Under the pieces are notes generated by a model. It was given only the letters and a program-made list of their open reading frames with translations, was not told the origin of the DNA and made no database searches. 64,000 bases of DNA from Acidimicrobiaceae bacterium. Its GTDB lineage: Bacteria; Actinomycetota; Acidimicrobiia; Acidimicrobiales; Aldehydirespiratoraceae. The stretch is from assembly GCA_026706815.1 (NCBI GenBank), contig JAPOYA010000005.1, positions 84,996-148,995 on the forward strand, read 5' to 3'. Positions 31,957 to 40,190 of the stretch are shown here, piece after piece (position 1 is the stretch's first letter; each line of letters starts with the position of its first letter). The position numbers and the translations under genes were made by a program.

Positions 31957-32586
31957 ATGGCCACGAGAAAGAAGAGTTCGGCAAGCGCGGCGGGAAGAAC
32001 GGCCGCGAAGAAGGCTCCGGCCAAGAAGGCTGCCGCGATGAAGAGCTCCGCTAAGAAGGCTCCGGTCAAGAAGCCGGCGGTCAAGAAGGGCGCCGCTAAG
32101 AAGGCTCCGGCCAAGAAGGCTGCGGCCAAGAAGGCTGCCGCGAAGAAGCCGGCGGTCAAGAAGGCTGCCGCGAAGAAGGGCGCAGCCAGGAAACGGGCGG
32201 TCAAGAAGTCGCCCTTCGGAAAGAAGTTCAACGAGGAGATGAAGAGGCGACTCCTGGCCGAGCGGGCCAAGTACCTTCACTCCGAAGAGACCTATCGTGC
32301 GGAGGCCGAGGCGCTCATCGAAGGGCGCGAACCCGGTGACGTGCAGTTTGACGAAGAGAGCGGCGAAGGCGACACGCTTGCGGTGGAGCGTGAACGCGAT
32401 CTTGCCCTGTCGGCCCAGGCAAGAGTTGCGGTCGATCAGATAGACGCCGCATTGGACCGCATTGCGGCTGGCACCTACGGCATTTGCGTGGTTTCCGGCC
32501 TGCGCATTCCCCAGGAGCGCCTCCGCGCGATCCCCTGGGCGGCGGAGCGTGTCGAATACAAAGTCGGCAGTCTTCAGCGACGATGA
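31957..32586 (+). CDS. DksA/TraR-like protein with histone H1-like Lys/Ala tail and degenerate zinc finger
   Basis: The first ~85 of 209 residues are almost only Lys, Ala and Pro in KKAPAKKAAAKK-type repeats, resembling eukaryotic histone H1 tails and the tail of mycobacterial HupB. The rest is a DksA/TraR-type coiled coil (EEMKRRLLAERAKYL through DQIDAALDRIAAGTYG) ending in a finger that retains one cysteine. CVVSG replaces CxxCG, and the second pair is replaced by A and V. It likely binds DNA and perhaps RNA polymerase, but zinc binding is doubtful. AAGGA precedes the ATG. Its stop starts a relay minigene leading to rluD. Confidence 0.82.
   Translation: MATRKKSSASAAGRTAAKKAPAKKAAAMKSSAKKAPVKKPAVKKGAAKKAPAKKAAAKKAAAKKPAVKKAAAKKGAARKRAVKKSPFGKKFNEEMKRRLLAERAKYLHSEETYRAEAEALIEGREPGDVQFDEESGEGDTLAVERERDLALSAQARVAVDQIDAALDRIAAGTYGICVVSGLRIPQERLRAIPWAAERVEYKVGSLQRR
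31990..32205. repeat. Imperfect short repeats encoding the Lys/Ala tail
   Basis: Irregular 9-30 bp units such as gccaagaaggctgccgcg and gtcaagaagccggcg repeat through this stretch, encoding AKKA and VKKP modules. Such DNA is prone to slippage, so tail length may vary between strains. Confidence 0.7.
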
Positions 32587-32609
32587 CTCAAGCGGACGCG
32601 CCGCCTTGA
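32583..32609 (+). other. Relay minigene between the DksA-like gene and rluD
   Basis: ATG 32583 overlaps the upstream stop (ATGA). MTQADAPP is followed by a TGA (32607-32609) that overlaps the rluD TTG at 32606 (TTGA). Confidence 0.45.
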
Positions 32610-33535
32610 GCGATGAGCGCGCGCTCAGCGAGGAGACTCCCTCCGCGTTGGCAGGCGAACGGCTCGATCGCGTCGTTGCGCTCATGGCCGGGGTGAGCCG
32701 CTCGGTCGCCGCACGAATGGTCGATGAGGGCGCTGTGACGGTCGACGGAGTCGTTGCGGCTGCGGGCTCAGCCCGTGTGGAGGCTGGCTCCAGAATCGAG
32801 GCGCTGGTCCCTCAACCGACGGATCCCCGCCCCGCGGCTGACCCGACGGTGGATTTCCGCGTCGTGTACGAGGACCCGCATATCCTCGTGGTCGACAAGC
32901 CCGCGGGCCTTGTAGTCCATCCGGGTGCGGGACACAGAGAGCGCACCCTCGTCAACGGCCTGCTTTCTCGTTGTCCCGAAATGGCCTCGGTGGGAGAAGC
33001 CCACAGACCGGGGATCGTCCATCGGCTTGATCGAACGACCTCGGGTCTGCTCGTCGTCGCCCGCACCTCTGAGGCCTACGGTCGACTCGTCGTCCAGATG
33101 TCGGCCCACGAGCCCGAACGGGTCTATCAAGCGCTCGCTTGGGGTCACTTTGAAGCCGACCGGGGCACGATCGACGCTCCTATCGGACGTTCACCGCGGC
33201 ACCCGACCCGGATGGCGGTGATCGACCGCGGGCGCCCGGCTCGAACCCACTACGAGATCGTGGAGCGATTCACCGAGCCTCGTGAGACTTCACTGCTGGA
33301 GTGTCGTCTCGAGACAGGGCGCACCCACCAGATCCGGGTGCATCTGAAGGCTGTCGGCCACCCCGTGGTGGGGGATCGGGCCTACGACGGGCATAGGCCC
33401 GGCATTGAGCTGGATCGGCCCTTTCTGCATGCCTGCGCACTTCGATTCCGCCACCCCGTCACCGGCGAACGGCTCGAACTGGAGTCGCCTCTGGCCGCCG
33501 ACCTCGTCAGTGCGCTGGAAGTCTGCTCGGACTAG
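32606..33535 (+). CDS. rluD: Ribosomal large-subunit pseudouridine synthase RluD-type
   Basis: This 309-residue enzyme has an N-terminal S4 RNA-binding domain (about 12-65) and a RluA-family catalytic domain. The catalytic Asp142 is in HRLDRTTSGLL, with VVDKPAGLVVHPG, RTHYEIVERF and LETGRTHQIRVHL as family motifs. It converts uridines in 23S rRNA, and target sites 1911/1915/1917 are inferred by family only. No ATG or GTG is available between the dksA-like stop and the S4 domain. TTG 32606 gives normal length and overlaps the minigene stop, which supports it. It converges with the Rrf2 gene, overlapping by 4 nt. Confidence 0.9.
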   Translation: MSDERALSEETPSALAGERLDRVVALMAGVSRSVAARMVDEGAVTVDGVVAAAGSARVEAGSRIEALVPQPTDPRPAADPTVDFRVVYEDPHILVVDKPAGLVVHPGAGHRERTLVNGLLSRCPEMASVGEAHRPGIVHRLDRTTSGLLVVARTSEAYGRLVVQMSAHEPERVYQALAWGHFEADRGTIDAPIGRSPRHPTRMAVIDRGRPARTHYEIVERFTEPRETSLLECRLETGRTHQIRVHLKAVGHPVVGDRAYDGHRPGIELDRPFLHACALRFRHPVTGERLELESPLAADLVSALEVCSD

Positions 33536-33978
33536 AACTCCTCGGCGGCGGGCCAAGGCGCCTGCCCCCGCGACATCGCGGCAATGTCGGCCAGGGTGAA
33601 CGAGTCCAAGAAGTCGCGCATGTGCGAGCCCGCCGCGCCCCAGATGCTGAGCAGAACGCACTGTCCCTCGTGGTCGCACGCTCCGTCGGTGTGGGGTTCG
33701 GAGAAATCACCTGCTGTGATCGGTCCGTCGACGGCTCGAACAATCTCCGACAGCCGAATCTCGCCCGGGTCCCGGGTCAGCACATACCCGCCTCCGACGC
33801 CTCGCTTCGAGCGCACGATCCCAGCCCCCTTGACCGCGAGCAGTATCTGTTCAAGATAAGGCTGCGGGAGAGCGGTCCGCTCGGCGATCTCACGGACCGA
33901 GGTGGGTGCGTCCTCGGTATGCAGTGCCAAAGAGAGCAGCGCGCGGGCGGCGTAGTCACCTCTGGTCGAGACTCTCAT
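33532..33978 (-). CDS. Rrf2-family transcriptional regulator
   Basis: This 148-residue regulator has a winged helix-turn-helix (about 5-75) with the Rrf2 signature LPQPYLEQILLAVKGAGIVRSKRGVGGGY. Two cysteines, Cys101 and Cys107, have the C-x5-C spacing of iron-sulfur Rrf2 proteins. The third cysteine expected six residues later is replaced by Trp113. It may sense iron-sulfur, nitric oxide or redox state, or may bind no cluster. No target gene is obvious. The neighbours are rluD (convergent) and the phosphodiesterase-like gene (divergent). Confidence 0.88.
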   Translation of the reverse strand: MRVSTRGDYAARALLSLALHTEDAPTSVREIAERTALPQPYLEQILLAVKGAGIVRSKRGVGGGYVLTRDPGEIRLSEIVRAVDGPITAGDFSEPHTDGACDHEGQCVLLSIWGAAGSHMRDFLDSFTLADIAAMSRGQAPWPAAEEF

Positions 33979-34014
33979 TCACCAGAGCCTACGCGAACCT
34001 CGCGGTCGTGGTAA
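33979..34014 (-). promoter_or_regulatory. Promoter of the Rrf2 gene, leaderless
   Basis: On the minus strand TTACCA (34014-34009), a 17-nt spacer and TAGGCT (33991-33986) precede the ATG by 7 nt. This is one of the better -35/-10 pairs among the leaderless starts. Confidence 0.5.
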
Positions 34015-34026
34015 GACTTGACCCCG

Positions 34027-35130
34027 ATGGACGGACCCGGACCGATGATGCCCGCCTTCGGCGGAGGATGCATAGCGGACCTCGTGCCGGCGCTTCTCGA
34101 GCGAACGCTCCCAGCCGGATCCCTGCTTGATGAGGCGATCCTCGACAGCAGCGCCGTGGTGCTGCTGCTCCTCGACGGGCTTGGCTGGAATCAATTGCAG
34201 CAGCGGGCCCATCTGGCGCCGACGTTGATGTCGATGACACAGCGAACTGCCACGACGGTGGCTCCGTCGACTACCGCCACCGCGCTCACCTCCCTGGTGA
34301 CGGGGAGCGCGCCGGGCCGCCACGGGGTGGTCGGATATCGGATCAGCGTGAACGGGGAAGTGCTCAATACCCTGCGCTGGAGCACGTCGAGCGGAGACGC
34401 TCGAAAGCGGATAGTCCCGAGCGAGTTTCAACCCGAGCCGGCATTCTGCGGACAACGCCCGGTGGTGGTGCAGAATGCCGAGTTCCTCCGCAGCGGGTTC
34501 ACGATGGCACACCTTGCCGACGTGCGTCACCGCGGCTGGCAGACGATGTCGTCGATCGCAGTGGAGGTGCGCCGGGCGATTGCCGACGGAGAGCCGTTCG
34601 TCTATGCCTACTACGACGGGATCGACAAGACCGCTCACATCCGCGGATTCGGCGAGTTCTACGACGCCGAGTTGGCAGCCTGCGACAATATGGTGGCCGA
34701 TCTGATGATGGCGTTGCCGCGGGGCACAGCCATTGTCGTAACGGCGGACCACGGATTGGTCGACTGTCTCGGCAATGCCACCCCACTCGCCCCCGAGGTG
34801 ACAGCCCATGTCCGCGCTCAAAGCGGCGAAGCCCGTTTTCGGTGGCTTCACTCCGAACCGGGCCGGCAGCGGGAACTGCTTGCCGCTGCGGCGTCATCGC
34901 ACTCGGATCGCGCCTGGGTGTACGGGGTGGAGGAGATGATCGAAGAGGGGTGGTTCGGTCCCGAAGTGACAGATGCTGCCCGCTCACGGCTGGGGGACGT
35001 GGCAGTAGCGGCCAAAGATCGTTGGTATTTCACCGATCCAGCCGACAGCCCCAGGATCGAGCTTGTCGGCCGGCATGGTTCGCTGACCCCAGATGAGATG
35101 CTCATTCCGGTCCTAGCCTTTACGAGTTGA
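34027..35130 (+). CDS. Alkaline phosphatase superfamily protein (nucleotide pyrophosphatase/phosphodiesterase type)
   Basis: This 367-residue protein has the metal-dependent phosphodiesterase fold: an N-terminal VVLLLLDGLGWNQL with the metal Asp, the nucleophile loop TTVAPSTTATALTSLVTG, YYDGIDKTAHIRG and VVTADHGLVDC. It is predicted to hydrolyse phosphodiesters or nucleotide pyrophosphates, and the substrate is unknown. No signal peptide is evident, so it is probably cytoplasmic. The start could be ATG 34027 (used here) or TTG 34018. It lies just upstream of bpa, with a 27-bp gap. Confidence 0.82.
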   Translation: MDGPGPMMPAFGGGCIADLVPALLERTLPAGSLLDEAILDSSAVVLLLLDGLGWNQLQQRAHLAPTLMSMTQRTATTVAPSTTATALTSLVTGSAPGRHGVVGYRISVNGEVLNTLRWSTSSGDARKRIVPSEFQPEPAFCGQRPVVVQNAEFLRSGFTMAHLADVRHRGWQTMSSIAVEVRRAIADGEPFVYAYYDGIDKTAHIRGFGEFYDAELAACDNMVADLMMALPRGTAIVVTADHGLVDCLGNATPLAPEVTAHVRAQSGEARFRWLHSEPGRQRELLAAAASSHSDRAWVYGVEEMIEEGWFGPEVTDAARSRLGDVAVAAKDRWYFTDPADSPRIELVGRHGSLTPDEMLIPVLAFTS

Positions 35131-35157
35131 CGCCCGACCCTCTGACCAAGGAGCACA

Positions 35158-35673
35158 GTGTTGTCCGACCCCCAGAACCACTCCGATAATCCTGGCGAGA
35201 CTCCGGAACTGCTTGAGCGCCCTGAAGTTCTCGACGCAGAAGATTCCGAGGAGAAGATAGAGGAGACGATTGACCACCCGGCCAAGGTGATGCGCATCGG
35301 CACCATGATGAAACAGTTGCTCGACGAGGTTCGTGCAGCCGACCTCGACGAACCCAGTCGCGACCGGCTGCGAGACATCTATGAGACGTCTGTCGCCGAG
35401 CTCGGAGTGACGCTGTCCGCGGATCTTCGAGAGGAGCTGGGGCGGCTCGCGCCGCCTTTCGGCAGCGACGACACACCCTCGGGCGCCGAGTTGCAGGTCG
35501 CCAAAGCGCAACTCGTCGGCTGGCTCGAAGGGCTCGTCCAAGGGATGCAGGCGATGTTGTTCGCCCAGCAAATGGCTGCGCAGCAGCAGCTCCAATCGAT
35601 GCGGGGGCAGATCGGCCCGCCGCAGGGCGATCAGTCCTCGACTGGCGACGAGCGTCCCGGCGCCTACCTGTGA
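35158..35673 (+). CDS. bpa: Bacterial proteasome activator Bpa/PafE
   Basis: This 171-residue protein matches the DUF2587/Bpa family, with HPAKVMRIGTMMKQLLDEVR, LDEPSRDRLRDIYETS, ELQVAKAQLVGWLEGLVQGMQ and FAQQMAAQQQL. Family members form a dodecameric ring that opens the 20S proteasome gate without ATP, docking through a C-terminal Gly-Gln-Tyr-Leu. Here the end is Gly-Ala-Tyr-Leu (168-171). The N-terminus is acidic and disordered. Its presence implies a 20S proteasome elsewhere in the genome. AAGGAG precedes GTG 35158 by 4 nt and TTG 35161 by 7 nt, so the exact start is uncertain. Confidence 0.92.
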   Translation: MLSDPQNHSDNPGETPELLERPEVLDAEDSEEKIEETIDHPAKVMRIGTMMKQLLDEVRAADLDEPSRDRLRDIYETSVAELGVTLSADLREELGRLAPPFGSDDTPSGAELQVAKAQLVGWLEGLVQGMQAMLFAQQMAAQQQLQSMRGQIGPPQGDQSSTGDERPGAYL

Positions 35674-35798
35674 TCCTTGGCGCCGGCGTCTGGTCAATGT
35701 GCAATGTCTGATCGAGTATGGACGCAACCGATAGTGGAGGGTAGGTTCCAAACAACAAATATGTGATCCTGGTCCTTCAGCGTTGAATAGGAGTTCGA

Positions 35799-38700
35799 TT
35801 GGGCGATTCGTTCACCCATCTACATGTCCACACCGAGTACTCGATGCTTGACGGCGCCTCGCGCGTCGACGACGCCATCAACGCGGCGGTTGCCGACGGC
35901 CAGCCCGCCTTGGCGATCACCGATCACGGCAACATGTACGGAGTCCTCGAGTTCTACCAGGGCTGTCGCGACGCCGGGATCAAGCCGATCATCGGAAGCG
36001 AGATCTACCTGGCCCACGAGTCGCGTGCCGAACGCCCGAATCGCACCGGTCGCACCGATGATTCGGGCGGCAGCACCGGTTCTGGCCAGAAGCTCTACTA
36101 CCACGCGATACTGCTCGCCGAGAACGACGTCGGGTACAAGAACCTCATCCAGATCTCCAGTCAGGCGTTTCTCACGGGCTATCACTACAAGCCGCGCGCG
36201 GACTTCGAACTGCTCGAGAAATACCATGAGGGGCTCATCGCCACCTGCGGATGCCTCGGCGGCCACGTTCTCCAGTCGTTGCTGCAGGGCAATGAAAAAC
36301 TTGCCCTTGAGCAGGCATCACGGTTCCAGGACATCTTCGGGAGGGACAATTATTTCATTGAGATCCAGGACCACGGGATGCCTGAGCAGAAAAGGACCAA
36401 CCCGCAGCTGTTGGAAATCGCCCGGAAGATCAAAGCGCCGGTCGTGGCCACCAACGACAGCCACTACACCCACTCCTACGACGCGGAGGCCCATGACGCG
36501 CTGCTGTGCGTTCAGACCGGGTCTCTGCTCGCCGACACGGACCGCTTCAAGTTTCACGGAGACCAGCACTATCTGAAGACGGCGGCTGAGATGCGCCGGC
36601 TGTTCGCGGAGATTCCGTCGGCATGCGACAACACCCTGTGGGTTGCAGAGCGAGCCGATGTGAACATCGAGTTCGGACGACCGAGGCTGCCGAAATTCCC
36701 CATTCCCGAGGGCTTCGCCTCAGACGCTGACTACCTGCGCGACCTCGCCTACGCCGGAGCGAGGCGCCGTTGGGGATCCCAGTTGCGCTCCGACGTCATC
36801 GAGCGGCTCGACTTCGAACTCGCTGTGATCGACCGCATGGACTTCTCCGCCTACTTCCTGATCACCTGGGATCTCATCAGGTTCGCGCGTGAGAACGACA
36901 TTCGAGTAGGCCCCGGGAGGGGGTCCGCGGCAGGTTGTGCAGTTGCCTACGCCCTGCAGATCACCGATCTGGACCCGATCAAGTACGACCTGCTGTTCGA
37001 GCGCTTCTTGAATCCCTCGCGGCTCTCCATGCCCGACATCGACATGGATTTCGAGACCCGCCACCGCGACGCGGTGATCCGCTACGCGTCCGAGAAGTAC
37101 GGGCGCGACAACGTCGCCCAGATCGTCACCTTCTCGCAGATCAAGGCACGCGCCGCGGTGAGGGACGCGGCTCGAGTGCTGGGATACCCGTACGGCCTCG
37201 GCGACAAGGTGGCGAAGGCCATGCCGCCGCTGGCGATGGGCCGTGCGACTCCGCTCAAGTACTGCTTCGAGGAGCATCCGAAGTACGAGGAGGGCTACCG
37301 CGCTGCTGCTGAACTGCGGGAGATGGTCGACAATGACCCCGACGTCGCCCGGGTGGTGGAGGTGGCCAGAGGGCTGGAGGGGCTGCGCCGCCAGGACAGC
37401 GTTCACGCTGCCGCCGTGGTGATCACCGACGAGCCCCTGACCGAATACCTGCCGATCCAGCGCAAGCCGGAGGCGAAGAAGACACTGGAGGAGGCTCCCA
37501 TCGTCACCCAGTACGAAATGCACGGGGTGGAGAGCCTGGGCCTGTTGAAGATGGACTTCCTCGGACTCCGGAACCTGGATGTGATCGCCGATTGCCTGGC
37601 CCTCATCGAGCAGACCCGAGGCGAGCCGGTGGACATCGACTCGGTGGACCTAGAGGACGAGGCCACCTTCGAGTTGTTGCGACGGGGTGACACAATCGGG
37701 GTCTTCCAGCTTGAGTCGACGCCGATGCGGACCCTCATCCGCTCCCTGGCCCCAACTTCGTTCGACGACGTTGCGGCACTGGTGGCGCTGTACCGGCCGG
37801 GCCCGATGGCAGCCAACATGCACAACGACTACGCGGACCGCAAGAACGGTCGCCGGCAGGTGGAGTTCATTCATCCCGATGCCGAGGAGATCCTCAGCGA
37901 AACCTACGGGCTGATGATCTACCAGGAGAACGTCATGCGGATGGCGCAGAAGTTCGCGGGATACACCCTCGCCGAAGCCGATTCGCTGCGCAAGGCGATG
38001 GGAAAGAAGATCCGCGAGGCGATGGCCCAAGAACGGGAGAAGTTCGTCACTGGAGTGGTCGACAACGGCTACGACGCTTCTCTGGCCGAAGAGATGTTCG
38101 ACATCATCGCCCGGTTCGCCGACTACGCATTCAACAAGAGCCATTCATACGGCTACGGCTATGTGGCGTACCAGATCGCCTACCTGAAGGCCAACTACCC
38201 GGTCGAGTACCTTTCTGCCCTGCTCACCAGCGTCAAGACAAGGCTTGAATCGGCGGCGGTGTATCTGAACGAGTGCCGGCTGATGGGCATCGAAGTCGGA
38301 GTGCCCGACATCAACCGCTCGGAATCGGATTTCACCCCGGAGCCGGAGCTGAGCCCGGACTCGCCCTCGCCGGGGCGCATTGTCTTCGGGCTCTCGGCGA
38401 TACGCAATGTCGGAGAGGGATTCGTGGCGAAGGTGATCGAGGAGCGGACCGCCAACGGGCCCTTCGAGTCGTTTGTGGACTTCGTCGAGCGGATCAGCCT
38501 CGAGGCTCTCAACAAGCGCACCACCGAGTCCTTGATCAAGGGCGGCGCCTTCGACTCGCTCGGCCATTCCCGCAAGGGGCTCCTCCAGGTTCACGAGCAG
38601 ATCACCGAGATGACCGTGGAGCGTCGCCGCGAGCATGACATGGGCGTGATGTCCCTGTTCGGCGATCTCGACGAAGGCCCGACTTTTGACGAGCGCCCGG

Positions 38701-39365
38701 AGATTCCAGAAGCGGAATTCGACAAGAAGTCGAAGCTGGCCAATGAGAGGGAGATGCTGGGCCTCTACGTGTCGGACCATCCGCTTATCGGTTATGAGGA
38801 TCAGATCCGCCGCAAGGCCACCGCGACGACGTCGTCCCTGCTCGAGGAGCCGGACCGGTCTCAAGTCACTGTCGGCGGCTTGATCACCAACCTGCAGAGA
38901 CGGTGGACCAACAGAGGCGAGCTGATGGCGTTGTTCGACCTCGAGGACCTCGAAGGCTCCATAGAGGTCGTGGTCTTCCCGAGCACCATGAAGGAGTTCG
39001 GACAGGCTTTGAACGACGACGCCATTGTCCTGGTGCGGGGACGCAAGGAGAGCGGGCGTTCTTCGCGGGGCAGAGGCGGCGGGGGCGACGACACCGCGAA
39101 ACTGCTCGCCACGGAGGTCGACGTCTTCGAGGAGCCGAGCAGGAACCCGCCGGTGCGGCTCCGGTTGGAGGTGGCGCATCACGAGAAATCGAAGATCGAC
39201 GAGCTCAAGTCGGTCCTCGAGGCTCATCCGGGCGAGTGTCCCGTTGAACTCCATCTCAGTGATCGGCGGGTCTTCCGACTGCCCGATGACTACGCGGTGG
39301 ACCGTGGAAACGGGGTGGTTGCGGAGCTTCGAGAGCTGTTGGGGTCGAATTCGATCCTTGTATGA
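35799..39365 (+). CDS. dnaE: DNA polymerase III alpha subunit DnaE
   Basis: This 1188-residue replicative polymerase has an N-terminal PHP domain (HLHVHTEYSMLDG, ITDHGNMYG), palm and fingers with catalytic Asp413 and Asp415 in PDIDMDFE and Asp586 in LKMDFLG, and GRGSAAGC in the nucleotide site. A helix-hairpin-helix region, an OB fold (about 1010-1085, VTVGGLITNLQRRW) and a C-terminal tail follow. It synthesises chromosomal DNA in the cytoplasm. The TTG start follows AGGAG by 5 nt and places the PHP motif at residue 7, as is normal. The 125-bp region upstream is less GC-rich and probably holds the promoter, but I see no clear element. Confidence 0.97.
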   Translation: MGDSFTHLHVHTEYSMLDGASRVDDAINAAVADGQPALAITDHGNMYGVLEFYQGCRDAGIKPIIGSEIYLAHESRAERPNRTGRTDDSGGSTGSGQKLYYHAILLAENDVGYKNLIQISSQAFLTGYHYKPRADFELLEKYHEGLIATCGCLGGHVLQSLLQGNEKLALEQASRFQDIFGRDNYFIEIQDHGMPEQKRTNPQLLEIARKIKAPVVATNDSHYTHSYDAEAHDALLCVQTGSLLADTDRFKFHGDQHYLKTAAEMRRLFAEIPSACDNTLWVAERADVNIEFGRPRLPKFPIPEGFASDADYLRDLAYAGARRRWGSQLRSDVIERLDFELAVIDRMDFSAYFLITWDLIRFARENDIRVGPGRGSAAGCAVAYALQITDLDPIKYDLLFERFLNPSRLSMPDIDMDFETRHRDAVIRYASEKYGRDNVAQIVTFSQIKARAAVRDAARVLGYPYGLGDKVAKAMPPLAMGRATPLKYCFEEHPKYEEGYRAAAELREMVDNDPDVARVVEVARGLEGLRRQDSVHAAAVVITDEPLTEYLPIQRKPEAKKTLEEAPIVTQYEMHGVESLGLLKMDFLGLRNLDVIADCLALIEQTRGEPVDIDSVDLEDEATFELLRRGDTIGVFQLESTPMRTLIRSLAPTSFDDVAALVALYRPGPMAANMHNDYADRKNGRRQVEFIHPDAEEILSETYGLMIYQENVMRMAQKFAGYTLAEADSLRKAMGKKIREAMAQEREKFVTGVVDNGYDASLAEEMFDIIARFADYAFNKSHSYGYGYVAYQIAYLKANYPVEYLSALLTSVKTRLESAAVYLNECRLMGIEVGVPDINRSESDFTPEPELSPDSPSPGRIVFGLSAIRNVGEGFVAKVIEERTANGPFESFVDFVERISLEALNKRTTESLIKGGAFDSLGHSRKGLLQVHEQITEMTVERRREHDMGVMSLFGDLDEGPTFDERPEIPEAEFDKKSKLANEREMLGLYVSDHPLIGYEDQIRRKATATTSSLLEEPDRSQVTVGGLITNLQRRWTNRGELMALFDLEDLEGSIEVVVFPSTMKEFGQALNDDAIVLVRGRKESGRSSRGRGGGGDDTAKLLATEVDVFEEPSRNPPVRLRLEVAHHEKSKIDELKSVLEAHPGECPVELHLSDRRVFRLPDDYAVDRGNGVVAELRELLGSNSILV

Positions 39366-39376
39366 GCGTTCTGAAG

Positions 39377-39404
39377 TTGCGAAACGGCTGCGAAGGCCTA
39401 AGAC
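39377..39404 (+). promoter_or_regulatory. Possible promoter after dnaE
   Basis: TTGCGA (39377-39382), a 16-nt spacer and TAAGAC (39399-39404) lie 79 bp before the next gene. Confidence 0.33.
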
Positions 39405-39483
39405 TGTAACCGCCCGTTTGCTCGGGCGAGTCGGCGAGAAGTCGATACGAGGATCCAGTACACGACCAGTGGGGGCTGCGGCC

Positions 39484-40152
39484 ATGGCCATCGAAGTGGA
39501 GACCAAGGACTGCAGCGCCGTGAGCGATGCCGAACTCGCCGAGATGGCTGATCTCTGTGCGGCGTCTCCCAATGCCTTCGAAGTGGGCCTGCTGTCCAAG
39601 CAGTGCGAGAAGTGGGTGCTGGTCACCGTCGCCAGCGAGGGCGGCAAGATCAGAGGCTTCTCGTATTGCACGCTCGAGCGGATCGGCGGCACTCCGAGCC
39701 TGCTGATCGGCGCGGCCCACGTCTGTCGCAACAACAAGCGCGACACCGTGCTCCGGGCCGTCATGACCGATCAACTCCGGCGTTCGGTTCTGGCGTTCCC
39801 GGACGAGGATGTACTCGTCGGCACTCAGATCAACGACGCGGGCGCCTTCGACGCGTACAAGCCTCTCGACGACGTCGTGCCCCGACCGAACCACAAGGCT
39901 TCAGGCGAGGAGCGCGCTTGGGGCCGGAGATTGGCCAAACGCTTCGGCATTGCGCCGGGCTGCTATGAGGATCGTGCTTTCATCGTCCGCGGTGAAGGCA
40001 GGCGCCCCGTGGTGCTCGATCACGCCGGCGCCAAACCAGAGAAGGCGTCTGCGGCGGTGGTCGCGCAGTTCGACGATCTCGACACAGCAGCGGGCGACAC
40101 GCTGATCGCCTTCGGCTGGGCCATGGCCGAGGACCTCGAGAAGCTGCTCTGA
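39484..40152 (+). CDS. Conserved protein of unknown function (possible GNAT-like fold)
   Basis: I do not recognise this 222-residue soluble protein. The pattern of a regulatory strand (KWVLVTVASEGGKIRGFSYCTLERIGGTPSLLIGAAHV, read in segments), followed by a helix (RDTVLRAVMTDQLRRSVL) and the conserved DEDVLVGTQIND motif, resembles an acetyltransferase (GNAT) layout, but no clear acetyl-CoA loop is visible. The C-terminal 60 residues are Ala-rich. A longer open frame upstream runs inside dnaE and was discarded. The ATG has GGGGGC about 7 nt upstream. It is followed immediately by the nitroreductase. Confidence 0.65.
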   Translation: MAIEVETKDCSAVSDAELAEMADLCAASPNAFEVGLLSKQCEKWVLVTVASEGGKIRGFSYCTLERIGGTPSLLIGAAHVCRNNKRDTVLRAVMTDQLRRSVLAFPDEDVLVGTQINDAGAFDAYKPLDDVVPRPNHKASGEERAWGRRLAKRFGIAPGCYEDRAFIVRGEGRRPVVLDHAGAKPEKASAAVVAQFDDLDTAAGDTLIAFGWAMAEDLEKLL

Positions 40153-40190
40153 ACGACTCCGGGTTCGCCGCAATCGTCCGTCGACGACGG

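Noticed and set aside
31990..32205. CRISPR array in the Lys/Ala-tail repeats
   Set aside because: Units are short, irregular, in frame and encode a continuous basic tail. There are no unique spacers of constant length.
38145..39764. 539-codon minus-strand open frame opposite dnaE
   Set aside because: It covers the dnaE C-terminus and the next gene in antisense. DnaE motifs prove the plus strand is coding.
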